From positions 1 to 34,792 of the forward strand of contig ONGP01000020.1 in the NCBI GenBank assembly GCA_900317405.1: 34,792 nucleotides of DNA. Reading direction: 5' to 3'. Under the pieces are notes generated by a model. It made no database searches. It was not told the origin of the DNA and saw only the letters and a program-made list of their open reading frames with translations. Below, in pieces: positions 1-6,973 of this stretch. The position numbers were made by a program, and so were the translations under genes. This stretch comes from an uncultured Prevotella sp. GTDB taxonomy: Bacteria; Bacteroidota; Bacteroidia; Bacteroidales; Bacteroidaceae. Positions within the stretch are counted from its first letter, which is position 1. Each line of letters begins with the position of its first letter.

Positions 1-97
1 AGAGAGATAAGTCAACAAAATCAGTATAATAAACAGTAATTAACAAAACAGTAACAAATCAAGGCTCTGAGGGAGTCAACACTATACAGGGAAAGAC

Positions 98-273
98 AAT
101 CAGGAATCAGAATCAGTTTTATTTTTGAGCCACAATTACACTTGTATAAAATGTAATATTTATAATAATTATATTATTAATATTATATATATTATAATAT
201 ATATAATATTAATCTTCAGAAGAGATCGTAAGAAGGGGGTGTTCATTTTTAAAACTGATTCTGATTCCTGATT
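98..273. repeat. Inverted-repeat element with 24-bp perfect arms
   Basis: Positions 98-121 are the exact reverse complement of 250-273. Each arm contains repeated TGATTC/GAATCA units. The 128-nt interior is very AT-rich and centres on a perfect palindrome (176-213). No open reading frame is visible inside and no obvious target-site duplication flanks the arms. It could be a MITE-like non-autonomous element, a cruciform-forming site, or a long RNA hairpin. The repeat is seen directly; its role is unknown. Confidence 0.8.
176..213. repeat. 38-bp perfect AT-only palindrome
   Basis: The 38 bases contain only A and T and read identically on both strands, with the centre between 194 and 195. It lies in the middle of the 98-273 inverted-repeat element. 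It could extrude as a cruciform or bind a dimeric protein. Confidence 0.85.
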
Positions 274-445
274 CCACTACACCCCCCTTCTCTTAAGTAA
301 AGACTTTATACAAAATCCACTACTAATAAAATAATAGATAATGCGCGTGCACGTGGAAAAAGTATTTCGCAGGTGTGGCAGATAAATTTCTCTCACGTGG
401 CCGCAAAAACGGCTCCATGCTTTAACAATTCATTAACATTTGATA

Positions 446-477
446 TTTGTTTACCTCGCGTTTTCTTTGTACCTTTG
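446..477 (+). promoter_or_regulatory. Bacteroidota-type promoter of the HU-like gene
   Basis: TTTG at 446-449, a 20-nt spacer, and TACCTTTG at 470-477 match the Bacteroidota primary sigma consensus. The predicted leader before the ATG at 554 is about 70 nt. The region upstream (274-445) holds no gene that I can see. Confidence 0.75.
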
Positions 478-553
478 CATTGTCAAAATCGATGGAGACA
501 CAGAGAGTAAATTACATCATTAACAACAACACAAAAAACAAGACAAAACAATT

Positions 554-1090
554 ATGGCACTGAAAGTTAAAGCACAGGAAAAGTTGCAGAAGATTGGCAC
601 TCACGCAGGCAAGTACCGCTATGTGATGATGCCGGAGATTTACACCTCGCTCTCGCAGGAGAAGGTGATCAAGGAGGCTGCTCTGCGCAGCGGAGTGAGC
701 AAGGGTATCATGCAGGCATGCTGGGATGCTGCAGGCGAGGTAATCAAGGCGTGGGCCACAGAGGGTCACTCGGTAGCGCTGCCAGGTTTGGGAACCATGC
801 GATTCGGTCTGCGAGCAAAGAGTGTGGCTACTGCCGATGAGGTAAAGGCCGGACTGATCAGCACCCGCCGAATAGTGTTCACCCCAACGGTAGACCTGAA
901 GGACGAGCTGGCAAATACCGCCATCCAGATTACCTGCTTCGACCGCAGCGGCAAGGAGGTGAAGCGAGTAACGAGTTCTGACCCAGGTACTATCGAGGAC
1001 CCCGAGAATCAGGGTGGAAATCAGGGCGGTAATACCTCTGGTGGCGGAAATACCGGTGGTGACGACGACAGCGGTATGGACCAGAACTGA
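554..1090 (+). CDS. HU-like DNA-binding protein (HU-HIG type)
   Basis: This 178-aa protein resembles the Bacteroidota histone-like family of HU-related proteins. Residues 1-125 carry the HU-type fold: an N-terminal strand (MALKVKAQ), a helical section around VIKEAALRSGVSKG, the LPGLGTMRFG turn, and the arm-like RRIVFTPT segment. The family is presumed to bind and bend DNA in the nucleoid. Residues after about 148 form a low-complexity Gly/Asn/Asp tail, probably disordered and acidic, unlike the basic tails common on DNA-binding proteins. It has its own promoter at 446-477. A smalltalk peptide gene follows, the usual partner of this family; the N-acetylmuramoyl-alanine amidase that often comes next is absent here. 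Confidence 0.85.
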   Translation: MALKVKAQEKLQKIGTHAGKYRYVMMPEIYTSLSQEKVIKEAALRSGVSKGIMQACWDAAGEVIKAWATEGHSVALPGLGTMRFGLRAKSVATADEVKAGLISTRRIVFTPTVDLKDELANTAIQITCFDRSGKEVKRVTSSDPGTIEDPENQGGNQGGNTSGGGNTGGDDDSGMDQN

Positions 1091-1103
1091 TGGAGCAGCG
1101 AGC

Positions 1104-1130
1104 ACAGAGCCATGCTTGCATGAGCTCTGT
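1104..1130 (+). other. RNA hairpin between HU-like gene and smalltalk
   Basis: ACAGAGC-CATGC pairs with GCATG-(A)-GCTCTGT around a TT loop, leaving one bulged A. No U-tract follows, so it is not a typical terminator. It could shield the 3' end of the upstream coding region or control translation of the small peptide. Confidence 0.55.
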
Positions 1131-1170
1131 CGAGTCGCGACAGAAGTCGACCGAAGGTCAACTAGACCAC

Positions 1171-1199
1171 AGGGCTTGGGGCCTGAGTGCCCCAGCCCT
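1171..1199 (+). other. Second GC-rich RNA hairpin upstream of smalltalk
   Basis: AGGGC-(T)-TGGGGC pairs with GCCCCA-GCCCT around a six-base loop (CTGAGT). The stem ends 27 nt before the smalltalk ATG and is followed by an AT-rich tandem leader rather than a U-tract. Confidence 0.55.
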
Positions 1200-1226
1200 T
1201 CACATTAAACATTAAACATTAATACC

Positions 1227-1328
1227 ATGACTAAAAAGGAGACAGCAAAATTCATCGTTCAACTTATCGCATCGATTGCATCGGCGATACTGACAGCTCT
1301 GGGCGCTACGTCGTGTGTAGGCGCGTAA
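1227..1328 (+). CDS. Smalltalk-family small membrane peptide (33 aa)
   Basis: This 33-residue ORF starts MTKKETAKF and ends SCVGA. A short charged N-terminus is followed by one hydrophobic segment (residues 9-27, VQLIASIASAILTALG) and a single Cys near the end. Size, composition and position directly after an HU-HIG gene match the Bacteroidota 'smalltalk protein' family, whose function is unknown. It is probably membrane-associated. The ATG follows an A/T tandem leader (ATTAAACATTAAACATT) with no Shine-Dalgarno site. A strong terminator follows at 1383-1412. The usual downstream amidase gene is missing. Confidence 0.75.
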   Translation: MTKKETAKFIVQLIASIASAILTALGATSCVGA

Positions 1329-1382
1329 TGGAAAATTTCTTTTCTTTCGTATTTTTACATATTTCGTTTGAACTTAGCATTG

Positions 1383-1420
1383 AATAAGGCTCGCAGTGAT
1401 GCGGGCCTTATTTGTTTTAT
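1383..1420 (+). terminator. Terminator of the HU-smalltalk unit
   Basis: A 13-bp stem with one G-U pair (1383-1395 with 1400-1412, GTGA loop) is followed by TGTTTTAT. Between 1421 and 1560 I see no gene; a 13-codon ORF at 1488-1529 is not recognisable. Confidence 0.8.
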
Positions 1421-1560
1421 GCTGACAACAGCAAATTGTTTAATGAAATATTTGTAAGTATCAGATATTCTTCTTATCATTGCTGCGATGTTTGAGATAG
1501 AAATTAAAGAATACGAAGACATCCGTTAGGAATATCAGCAGAAGATAGCCGACAGGATGA

Positions 1561-1626
1561 GTAAATTTCATCCGCTTTGTGGGAACTCACAGCGAATATG
1601 ACAAGATAGATGCAGCAACAATATAA
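1561..1626 (+). pseudogene. HigB-family toxin, C-terminal remnant
   Basis: Read from 1561, this stretch encodes VNFIRFVGTHSEYDKIDAATI and a stop. That matches the C-terminal end of HigB-type mRNA interferase toxins (…RFVGTHxEYDKIDA…). A TGA lies immediately upstream in the same frame (1558-1560), and no N-terminal part or start codon is found upstream. The toxin is therefore truncated and presumably inactive. The antitoxin remnant begins 16 nt downstream, as in an intact higBA operon. Confidence 0.8.
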
Positions 1627-1642
1627 ATAAGGAGGAAAGAAT

Positions 1643-2004
1643 ATGAGTAAGATTACAAAGGAAAAATACGAGTTTGCATTGGCACGCATTGAGGAACTGC
1701 TGCCGATGGTAGATGACAACACCCCTGCAAATGATCGCAATGCGGTGGAACTGACAATGATGTCGGATGTTGTTATAGAGTATGAGAAAGAGCACTACCC
1801 ATCGCCAAGCCTACTGTAGCCCAGCTCATCCAGTTGTCACTCGATGAAAAGAACATGAGTCAGAAGCAATTGGCAGATGAGATTGGAGTAAGCCCATCAC
1901 GAATTAGTGACTATATTTCTGGCCGTGCAGAGCCTACGCTTAAGATAGCGCGTTTATTATGTGCTACACTTGGCATAACACCTGCAGCAATGTTGGGTTG
2001 CTAA
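1643..2004 (+). pseudogene. HigA-like antitoxin (XRE helix-turn-helix), frameshifted
   Basis: The 5' frame starts at ATG 1643 behind a clear Shine-Dalgarno site (AGGAGG, 1630-1635) and encodes about 53 antitoxin-like residues up to EKEHYP. It then runs out of frame and stops at 1817-1819. From 1801 a second frame continues the expected protein (IAKPTVAQLIQ…) through a full XRE helix-turn-helix (SQKQLADEIGVSPSRISDYISG) to TAA at 2002-2004. Joining the frames needs one extra base in the proline codon at 1799-1800. HigA family members read …HYPIxKPT… without a break here. A one-base deletion is the simplest reading; a sequencing error cannot be excluded. A solo HTH protein started internally is possible but less likely. 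Confidence 0.8.
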
Positions 2005-2046
2005 AAAAGTGGCATGATTACGGGATTCAATCCCTCTCAAAACGAT

Positions 2047-2084
2047 AATCGCTGAGCATCACTGCCCAGCGATTTCTTTTTTAT
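2047..2084 (+). terminator. Terminator hairpin, left copy of a 33-bp inverted repeat
   Basis: ATCGCTG…CAGCGAT forms a stem of about 10 bp including a G-U pair, followed on the plus strand by TTTCTTTTTT. Positions 2047-2079 are the exact reverse complement of 2824-2856 on the far side of prsW. Confidence 0.75.
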
Positions 2085-2111
2085 TTCTAACGTTTTTACT
2101 ATTTTATGTAT

Positions 2112-2810
2112 TCACCTTTTGTCTTTCTCGACAAGTGCTATCACCTTAGCTTGGGCACGCTTGTGCATCTTAATGCAGAAGTAAATAAGAACAACGAAAC
2201 CAATGCCTCCTGCGTAAGGATTGACTATGCTAGCCATAGCGAGGGCATCATAAATGCCATGAGCAAGGACAGGAGCTAGCAGCACACATATTGCAACCTT
2301 GGATGAGCGATTAACAAAGTGGTAAACAGAATAGTAATACCCCATCAGCACTGCAAAAGCATAATGCCCAGGCACTGCTAGCAACGCACGGGAAATAGCC
2401 ACAGTTGCCCAATCTTCATGACTGAACACATACGAGATATTCTCAACCGCAGCAAAGCCCAATCCCACACAGACGGCATAGACTATTCCGTCAAAGTGTT
2501 CATCGAAGAAAGGATTCTTCTTCAACACCATCCAAAGCGCAAGCAACTTAAAACCTTCCTCAGGTATAGCTGCAACAAGAAAAGCCAATGCTGTAGTATC
2601 TACAAGTGTAGTTGGTGAGCCATTCTCGCCAAATAGCATCAGTTTCAGCAAACTTTCCACCACAGCCACAGGAATAATGATTCCAATCCCCCACGCCACG
2701 GCCTTCACCAACATATATGTAGGTTCTTTCTGCGTATCCTTCTTCCATATATACAGCAGTAACAAAACTGCCGGAAGAAGCGAAGCTGCTAGCATTATCA
2801 TTATATTCAT
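2112..2810 (-). CDS. prsW: PrsW-family intramembrane metalloprotease
   Basis: This 232-aa polytopic membrane protein carries the PrsW/CPBP-like signature. An EExxK-type motif (PEEGFK, Glu84/Glu85) is followed by FDGIVYA, VEN (Glu123), a His in PGHY (149) and HGIYD (His184); these are the likely metal ligands. About seven hydrophobic segments are visible. The best-studied relative performs site-1 cleavage of an anti-sigma factor in Bacillus; no such partner is next to this gene, so the substrate is unknown. No promoter fits in the 13 nt between its ATG and the terminator hairpin at 2824-2856, so expression may depend on read-through from the hflX unit or on a promoter I cannot see. The 33-bp inverted repeats bracket the gene. 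Confidence 0.85.
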   Translation of the reverse strand: MNIMIMLAASLLPAVLLLLYIWKKDTQKEPTYMLVKAVAWGIGIIIPVAVVESLLKLMLFGENGSPTTLVDTTALAFLVAAIPEEGFKLLALWMVLKKNPFFDEHFDGIVYAVCVGLGFAAVENISYVFSHEDWATVAISRALLAVPGHYAFAVLMGYYYSVYHFVNRSSKVAICVLLAPVLAHGIYDALAMASIVNPYAGGIGFVVLIYFCIKMHKRAQAKVIALVEKDKR

Positions 2811-2819
2811 TACCTAAAT

Positions 2820-2856
2820 TTCTAAAGAAATCGCTGGGCAGTGATGCTCAGCGATT
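2820..2856 (-). terminator. Terminator of hflX-DUF4954 unit, right copy of the inverted repeat
   Basis: On the minus strand the ATCGCTGAGC…GCCCAGCGAT hairpin is followed by TTTCTTTAG. It begins 10 nt past the DUF4954 stop codon. Positions 2824-2856 are an exact inverted copy of 2047-2079. Confidence 0.7.
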
Positions 2857-2865
2857 CTTTTATCA

Positions 2866-4719
2866 TTAGTTCTCGTAGTCGATCTCGTGGTCGAGTTTTG
2901 AGAGGAAGTCTTCGTAGACATCGCGCTCTACGTCGCCCATCTGGAACTCCTTCTCGGCATCCTTGCGAATCTCGGCAATCCAGGCGCGACGGGCTTTTAC
3001 GTAGTCCTCGCGTATGCGCTCGCAGGCTGCTTCGTCGAGCTCTGTCAGGTTGTAGTAGTCGAGAATCATCTGATAACTCCAAGCCCAACGGTAGTCGCTG
3101 TAGTTGTTGTTGATCTCAGAGAAGCGGTCGAGCACCTGCTGGATGTTGTCGATAGCGCCACTCTTGATGTCGTCAACCAGTCGCTGCTCCTCGCTCTCAG
3201 GCAGCAGCAGTCCGCTCATGTCAATCCAGCGGCCCTTGCCTACTGTGCTTACAGGGCGATCGATAGAACCATCCTTCTGTGCACGCTTGAGCACAGCACC
3301 CATATAGATGCGCAGGGCGATGTCGTAGTACTTGAGTCCCTTGCGCAAAGATGTGGCGTTGATTACATACTCATGGAAATTGTATGTAGTAACATTGTCG
3401 CCTGAAGCCTCGCGCAAGGCCTTAAGTATCTTGATACCCTCGACGATTTCGCCAACGGTGAATGGCGACAGCCAGTCGAAGTTGATGATTGACTTACGTG
3501 ACTGTTTAGAGCGCTTGTCGCGCTTAGGCCACTTCTTGATGTCACGATACAATCCCACGGTGGTGATGTTGCGTCCTGGCACCAGATAGCAGTCGTCGCC
3601 ATAGGCCAGAAGATAGCTGAATGGCAGGTTGCGAGTGTCAGGATGGTGCATCAGCTTACCAAAGCAGACAGAGAATGCACCTATCGTAGCAGGCATCAGC
3701 ACGTAAGCACCTGAGGCGGTCTTAGTGCCTCGCTCCAGGGTTCCATAGTGCATTGGGCCCATCTTGTAAGCGTGGTTAGAGAAGTTGGTGTTTGAGCCGG
3801 CATTGTAGAACGAGAACTCGCCACCAATCAGCAGCGAACTCTTGTGGTGAGATGCTGAGAACGGACCGCAGAATGCAGCACAAGCCTCGCCATTGGCCAT
3901 AAACGAGTTGGCAAAGAACAGGCTGGCCTCAGCCGTAAATCCATTGGTAATCTGACAAGCCTCGCCCACAAAGCAATCCTGCATCTTCACAGAGTTGTTG
4001 ATAGAGCAACCGTCGCAGATGATAGAGTTCTCGCAGATAACACCTGTGCCGATGAATACAGGGGCATCCATAGATGACATCACAGTACACTCAGAGAGGC
4101 GGGCTGCACCACTGATTTCGCAGTCGCCCTTGATGATGGTATTGGTGATATCCTTGGCATTGATAATCTTTACGTTGTTGCCGATATAGCCGCGATCAGG
4201 ACGCGATACTCGCAGCTCGTCCTCGATCATCTGCTGCAGCGTCTGGCGCAGGTTCTTATCGGTATTGTGCTTAACCATAAACGAGGCCAACTGGCTGTTC
4301 AACTCGCGGAAAATGGTTACATTGCCATCGCCCATCTCGTTGAGCACAGAGATGACAGAACCCTCGCCATAGGTGGCATCGTCGGTAGTCTCGAGCGTAC
4401 ATATATTAGATATGTAGCAGTCGTTGCCGATAGTGTAGTTATTGATATAGTTACCTATCTTCTCAATCAAGCAGTCGTTGCCCACTGTAACGTTGCGCAG
4501 TGTGGCATCGTTGATACCAGAGTGCTTAAGAAAGCCCTTACTAACCTCTACCATCTTGTCGAATGATCCCAGGCGGATGTCGCCATAGAATATCACACGA
4601 TGGAAGTTGTACGGTTTAAAGTTTTCGTCGACTAATACACGCTGCCAGTCTTCAGCCCAGCACACGTTGTTTTCCAAAACGTCAATCTCGTTTTGGGTTA
4701 GTTGTCTGTAATTACTCAT
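2866..4719 (-). CDS. DUF4954 protein with left-handed beta-helix (hexapeptide) core
   Basis: This 617-aa protein is typical in length for the Bacteroidota DUF4954 family. Residues from about 60 to 300 hold repeated hexapeptide-like turns such as IGNDCYISN, YIGNNVKII, IGTGVICENSIICDG and SVKMQDC, which predict a left-handed parallel beta-helix like that of acyltransferases and sugar-nucleotide enzymes. The C-terminal third is helical and charged. No catalytic function can be assigned. I chose the ATG at 4717-4719 (MSNYRQLTQNE) over an upstream in-frame start at 4776, because it gives a standard 8-nt overlap with the hflX stop (ATGAGTAA) and the extra residues do not look conserved. It is probably translationally coupled to hflX. 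Confidence 0.75.
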   Translation of the reverse strand: MSNYRQLTQNEIDVLENNVCWAEDWQRVLVDENFKPYNFHRVIFYGDIRLGSFDKMVEVSKGFLKHSGINDATLRNVTVGNDCLIEKIGNYINNYTIGNDCYISNICTLETTDDATYGEGSVISVLNEMGDGNVTIFRELNSQLASFMVKHNTDKNLRQTLQQMIEDELRVSRPDRGYIGNNVKIINAKDITNTIIKGDCEISGAARLSECTVMSSMDAPVFIGTGVICENSIICDGCSINNSVKMQDCFVGEACQITNGFTAEASLFFANSFMANGEACAAFCGPFSASHHKSSLLIGGEFSFYNAGSNTNFSNHAYKMGPMHYGTLERGTKTASGAYVLMPATIGAFSVCFGKLMHHPDTRNLPFSYLLAYGDDCYLVPGRNITTVGLYRDIKKWPKRDKRSKQSRKSIINFDWLSPFTVGEIVEGIKILKALREASGDNVTTYNFHEYVINATSLRKGLKYYDIALRIYMGAVLKRAQKDGSIDRPVSTVGKGRWIDMSGLLLPESEEQRLVDDIKSGAIDNIQQVLDRFSEINNNYSDYRWAWSYQMILDYYNLTELDEAACERIREDYVKARRAWIAEIRKDAEKEFQMGDVERDVYEDFLSKLDHEIDYEN

Positions 4720-6043
4720 AATCTTGATATAAAAAATCGTTATACGGATATTTCTGTACATGGAGCTCGCGCACACGCTTATACATAGTGTCGCGCAACT
4801 CGTCGATATTCTCCTTCTGCTTGGCAGATATGAACAGACACTCCAGATAGTGCTGGTTCTCGCCTGTGCGAGCCATCCAACTCTTCTCCAGGTCCATCAG
4901 TGTCATATTCTCCTTAGTGGCTGGTGTAAGGTCGTCTTCCTCCTTCTCTACCCATGTATAGGCGTCGATCTTGTTGAACACCAGCATTGATGGTTTATCG
5001 GCGCATCCCAGTTCCTTCAGAGTCTCCTCTACTACACGTATCTGCTCTTCGAAGTCAGGGTGCGATATATCTACTACGTGTACCAGCAGATCGGCCTCGC
5101 GCACCTCGTCGAGGGTGCTCTTGAAACTCTCTACCAGATCTGAGGGCAACTTGCGGATGAATCCTACTGTATCGGCCAACAGGAATGGCAGATTGTCGAT
5201 AGTCATCTTGCGCACTGTGGTGTCGAGCGTAGCAAACAGCTTGTTCTCGGCAAACACCTCGCTCTTGGCCAGCAGGTTCATCATGGTGCTCTTGCCCACG
5301 TTTGTGTATCCTACGAGGGCCACACGTATCAGTCGGCCACGATTCTTACGCTGGGTGGTCTTCTGCTTGTCGATCTCAGCCAGACGCTGCTTAAGCAGTG
5401 TGATGCGCTGCAGGATGATACGGCGGTCCATCTCCAGCTGGGTTTCACCAGGACCACGTAGTCCTACAGAACCTTTACCACCACCAGAGCCTGATCCACC
5501 ACCCTGACGCTCAAGGTGGGTCCACAGACGCTGCAGTCGTGGCAGCATATAGCGGTGCTGTGCCAACTCTACCTGTGCCTTAGCCTCAGCAGTCTGAGCA
5601 CGCATGGCAAAGATGTCGAGGATAAGAGATGTGCGGTCGAGAATCTTAACCTGAAGTTCCTTCTCGATGTTACGCATCTGCTTGGCGCTGAGCTCATCAT
5701 CGAAGATGACCATACCCACTGGCTGTGGGGCATTCGACTCGTCGAGCAGTCCATCGGCAAACAGCGATGCATCCTGTGCATCGAGCCAGTCGTCGTAGGC
5801 ATCCTGGCACTGCTTGATATACTCTTTTATCTCAAGTAGCTTACCGCTACCCACGTATGTAGTCTGACTGGGTCCACCCACCTTTTGGGTGAATCGCTTA
5901 ACGGTTACAGCTCCTGCTGTGTCGGCAAGAAACTCCAACTCGTCGAGATATTCTTTTGTCTTAGCTTCGTCCTGCTCTTTGGTGATGAGTCCCACCAGCA
6001 CAGCAGTCTCGGCTTTAGCTTCTGATATTACAAATTCCTTCAT
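4712..6043 (-). CDS. hflX: GTPase HflX
   Basis: This 443-aa protein is a ribosome-associated GTPase that in other bacteria splits stalled or heat-damaged 70S ribosomes. The HflX N-terminal domain (SGKLLEI… FDDELSAKQMRNIEKEL… DRTSLILDIFAMRAQT) is followed by a Gly-rich linker and the GPGETQLEMDRR motif. The G domain follows: G1 GYTNVGKST (about 245-253), G3 DTVGF, G4 NKID and G5 SAK. An acidic stretch of about 30 residues between the two N-terminal motifs looks like a lineage-specific insertion. The ATG at 6041-6043 (MKEFVISEAK) is preferred to an in-frame GTG at 6050-6052, because the GTG overlaps the promoter box. It overlaps the next gene by 8 nt. Confidence 0.95.
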   Translation of the reverse strand: MKEFVISEAKAETAVLVGLITKEQDEAKTKEYLDELEFLADTAGAVTVKRFTQKVGGPSQTTYVGSGKLLEIKEYIKQCQDAYDDWLDAQDASLFADGLLDESNAPQPVGMVIFDDELSAKQMRNIEKELQVKILDRTSLILDIFAMRAQTAEAKAQVELAQHRYMLPRLQRLWTHLERQGGGSGSGGGKGSVGLRGPGETQLEMDRRIILQRITLLKQRLAEIDKQKTTQRKNRGRLIRVALVGYTNVGKSTMMNLLAKSEVFAENKLFATLDTTVRKMTIDNLPFLLADTVGFIRKLPSDLVESFKSTLDEVREADLLVHVVDISHPDFEEQIRVVEETLKELGCADKPSMLVFNKIDAYTWVEKEEDDLTPATKENMTLMDLEKSWMARTGENQHYLECLFISAKQKENIDELRDTMYKRVRELHVQKYPYNDFLYQDYE

Positions 6044-6051
6044 ATTGGGCA

Positions 6052-6059
6052 CAAAATTA
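6052..6059 (-). promoter_or_regulatory. -7 box of hflX promoter
   Basis: TAATTTTG on the minus strand matches TAnnTTTG and ends 8 nt before the hflX ATG, so transcripts would have a very short leader or none. No good -33 element is visible. Confidence 0.55.
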
Positions 6060-6133
6060 TAGAAAATAATCGGCGCGATGAAAAAATCTGTGTTAATCCG
6101 TGTTAATCTGCGGCCAAAAATAAAAATTCGTTG

Positions 6134-6141
6134 TATTTTTG
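6134..6141 (+). promoter_or_regulatory. -7 box of nagB promoter
   Basis: TATTTTTG fits TAnnTTTG and would give a leader of about 30 nt before the nagB ATG. A convincing -33 element is not seen. The GTGTTAATC repeats lie just upstream (6085-6106). Confidence 0.55.
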
Positions 6142-6178
6142 CACGGAATTAAGAACCAAACTTAAAACAAATAGTATT

Positions 6179-6973
6179 ATGAGAGTAATTATTCAGAGTG
6201 ACTACCAGAAAATGTCACAGTGGGCAGCAAACCACGTTATCGAGAGAATCAACGCGTTCAACCCAACACCAGACAAGAAGTTTGTACTGGGTCTGCCTAC
6301 AGGTTCATCGCCAGTAGGCATGTACAATGCACTGGTAGAGGCTAACCGCGCTGGTAAGGTTTCATTTAAGAATGTCATCACATTTAATATGGACGAGTAT
6401 GTAGGTCTGCCAGAGACTCATCCTGAGAGCTATCACGCTTTCATGGCTCGCAACCTGTTCGACCACATCGACTGTCCAAAGGAGAATATACATATCCTGA
6501 ATGGTAATGCTGCCGACCTGCAGGCTGAGTGCAAGCACTACGAGGAGATGATTAAGGAGGCAGGTGGTATCGACCTGTTCATCGGCGGTATCGGTCCTGA
6601 CGGTCACATTGCATTCAACGAGCCAGGTTCATCACTGCGCAGTCGCACACGTATGAAGACTCTGACCACCGACACTCGTATTGCTAACAGCCGTTTCTTT
6701 GGTGGTAAGCCTGAGAACGTGCCTGCACACGCACTGACAGTTGGCGTAGGCACAGTGATGGATGCACGCGAGGTAATGATTCTGGTTAACGGTCATGGCA
6801 AGGCTCGCGCTATGCAGGCTGCTATCGAGGGTGCAGTAAACCACATGTGGACGATCTCTGCACTGCAGATGCACGAGCACGGAATCATCGTAAGTGATGA
6901 GGAGGCTGCCGACGAGTTGAAGGTTTCTACCTACAAGTACTTCAAGGATATCGAGAGCGATCAGCTGCTGTAA
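6179..6973 (+). CDS. nagB: Glucosamine-6-phosphate deaminase
   Basis: This 264-aa cytoplasmic enzyme converts glucosamine-6-phosphate to fructose-6-phosphate and ammonia, the last step of amino-sugar catabolism. The phosphate-binding loop [11 protein letters not shown] (39-49), FNMDEYVGL with Asp72, and [15 protein letters not shown] with Asp141, His143 and Glu148 match E. coli NagB in sequence and numbering. The ATG at 6179 ([10 protein letters not shown]) is chosen because it is the family start; the upstream in-frame ATG at 6131 overlaps the promoter box. The GH97 gene follows after 32 nt on the same strand with no terminator, so the two may be co-transcribed. Confidence 0.95.
   Translation: MRVIIQSDYQKMSQWAANHVIERINAFNPTPDKKFVLGLPTGSSPVGMYNALVEANRAGKVSFKNVITFNMDEYVGLPETHPESYHAFMARNLFDHIDCPKENIHILNGNAADLQAECKHYEEMIKEAGGIDLFIGGIGPDGHIAFNEPGSSLRSRTRMKTLTTDTRIANSRFFGGKPENVPAHALTVGVGTVMDAREVMILVNGHGKARAMQAAIEGAVNHMWTISALQMHEHGIIVSDEEAADELKVSTYKYFKDIESDQLL

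Noticed and set aside
1-345. CRISPR array or phage attachment site in the repeat-rich left edge
   Set aside because: The repeats are inverted rather than regularly spaced direct repeats, there are no spacers or cas genes, and no integrase or tRNA is adjacent.
1488-1529. 13-codon ORF before the HigB remnant as a leader peptide
   Set aside because: There is no Shine-Dalgarno site, no hydrophobic or regulatory codon pattern and no similarity to the missing part of HigB.
1799-1819. Programmed ribosomal frameshift in the HigA-like gene
   Set aside because: There is no slippery heptamer or downstream structure at the junction, and the adjacent toxin is clearly truncated, so decay (or a sequencing error) is simpler.
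2841-3113. Arg/Ser-rich small ORFs on both strands at the end of the DUF4954 gene
   Set aside because: They are low-complexity translations of the DUF4954 3' end in other frames, with no independent start signals.
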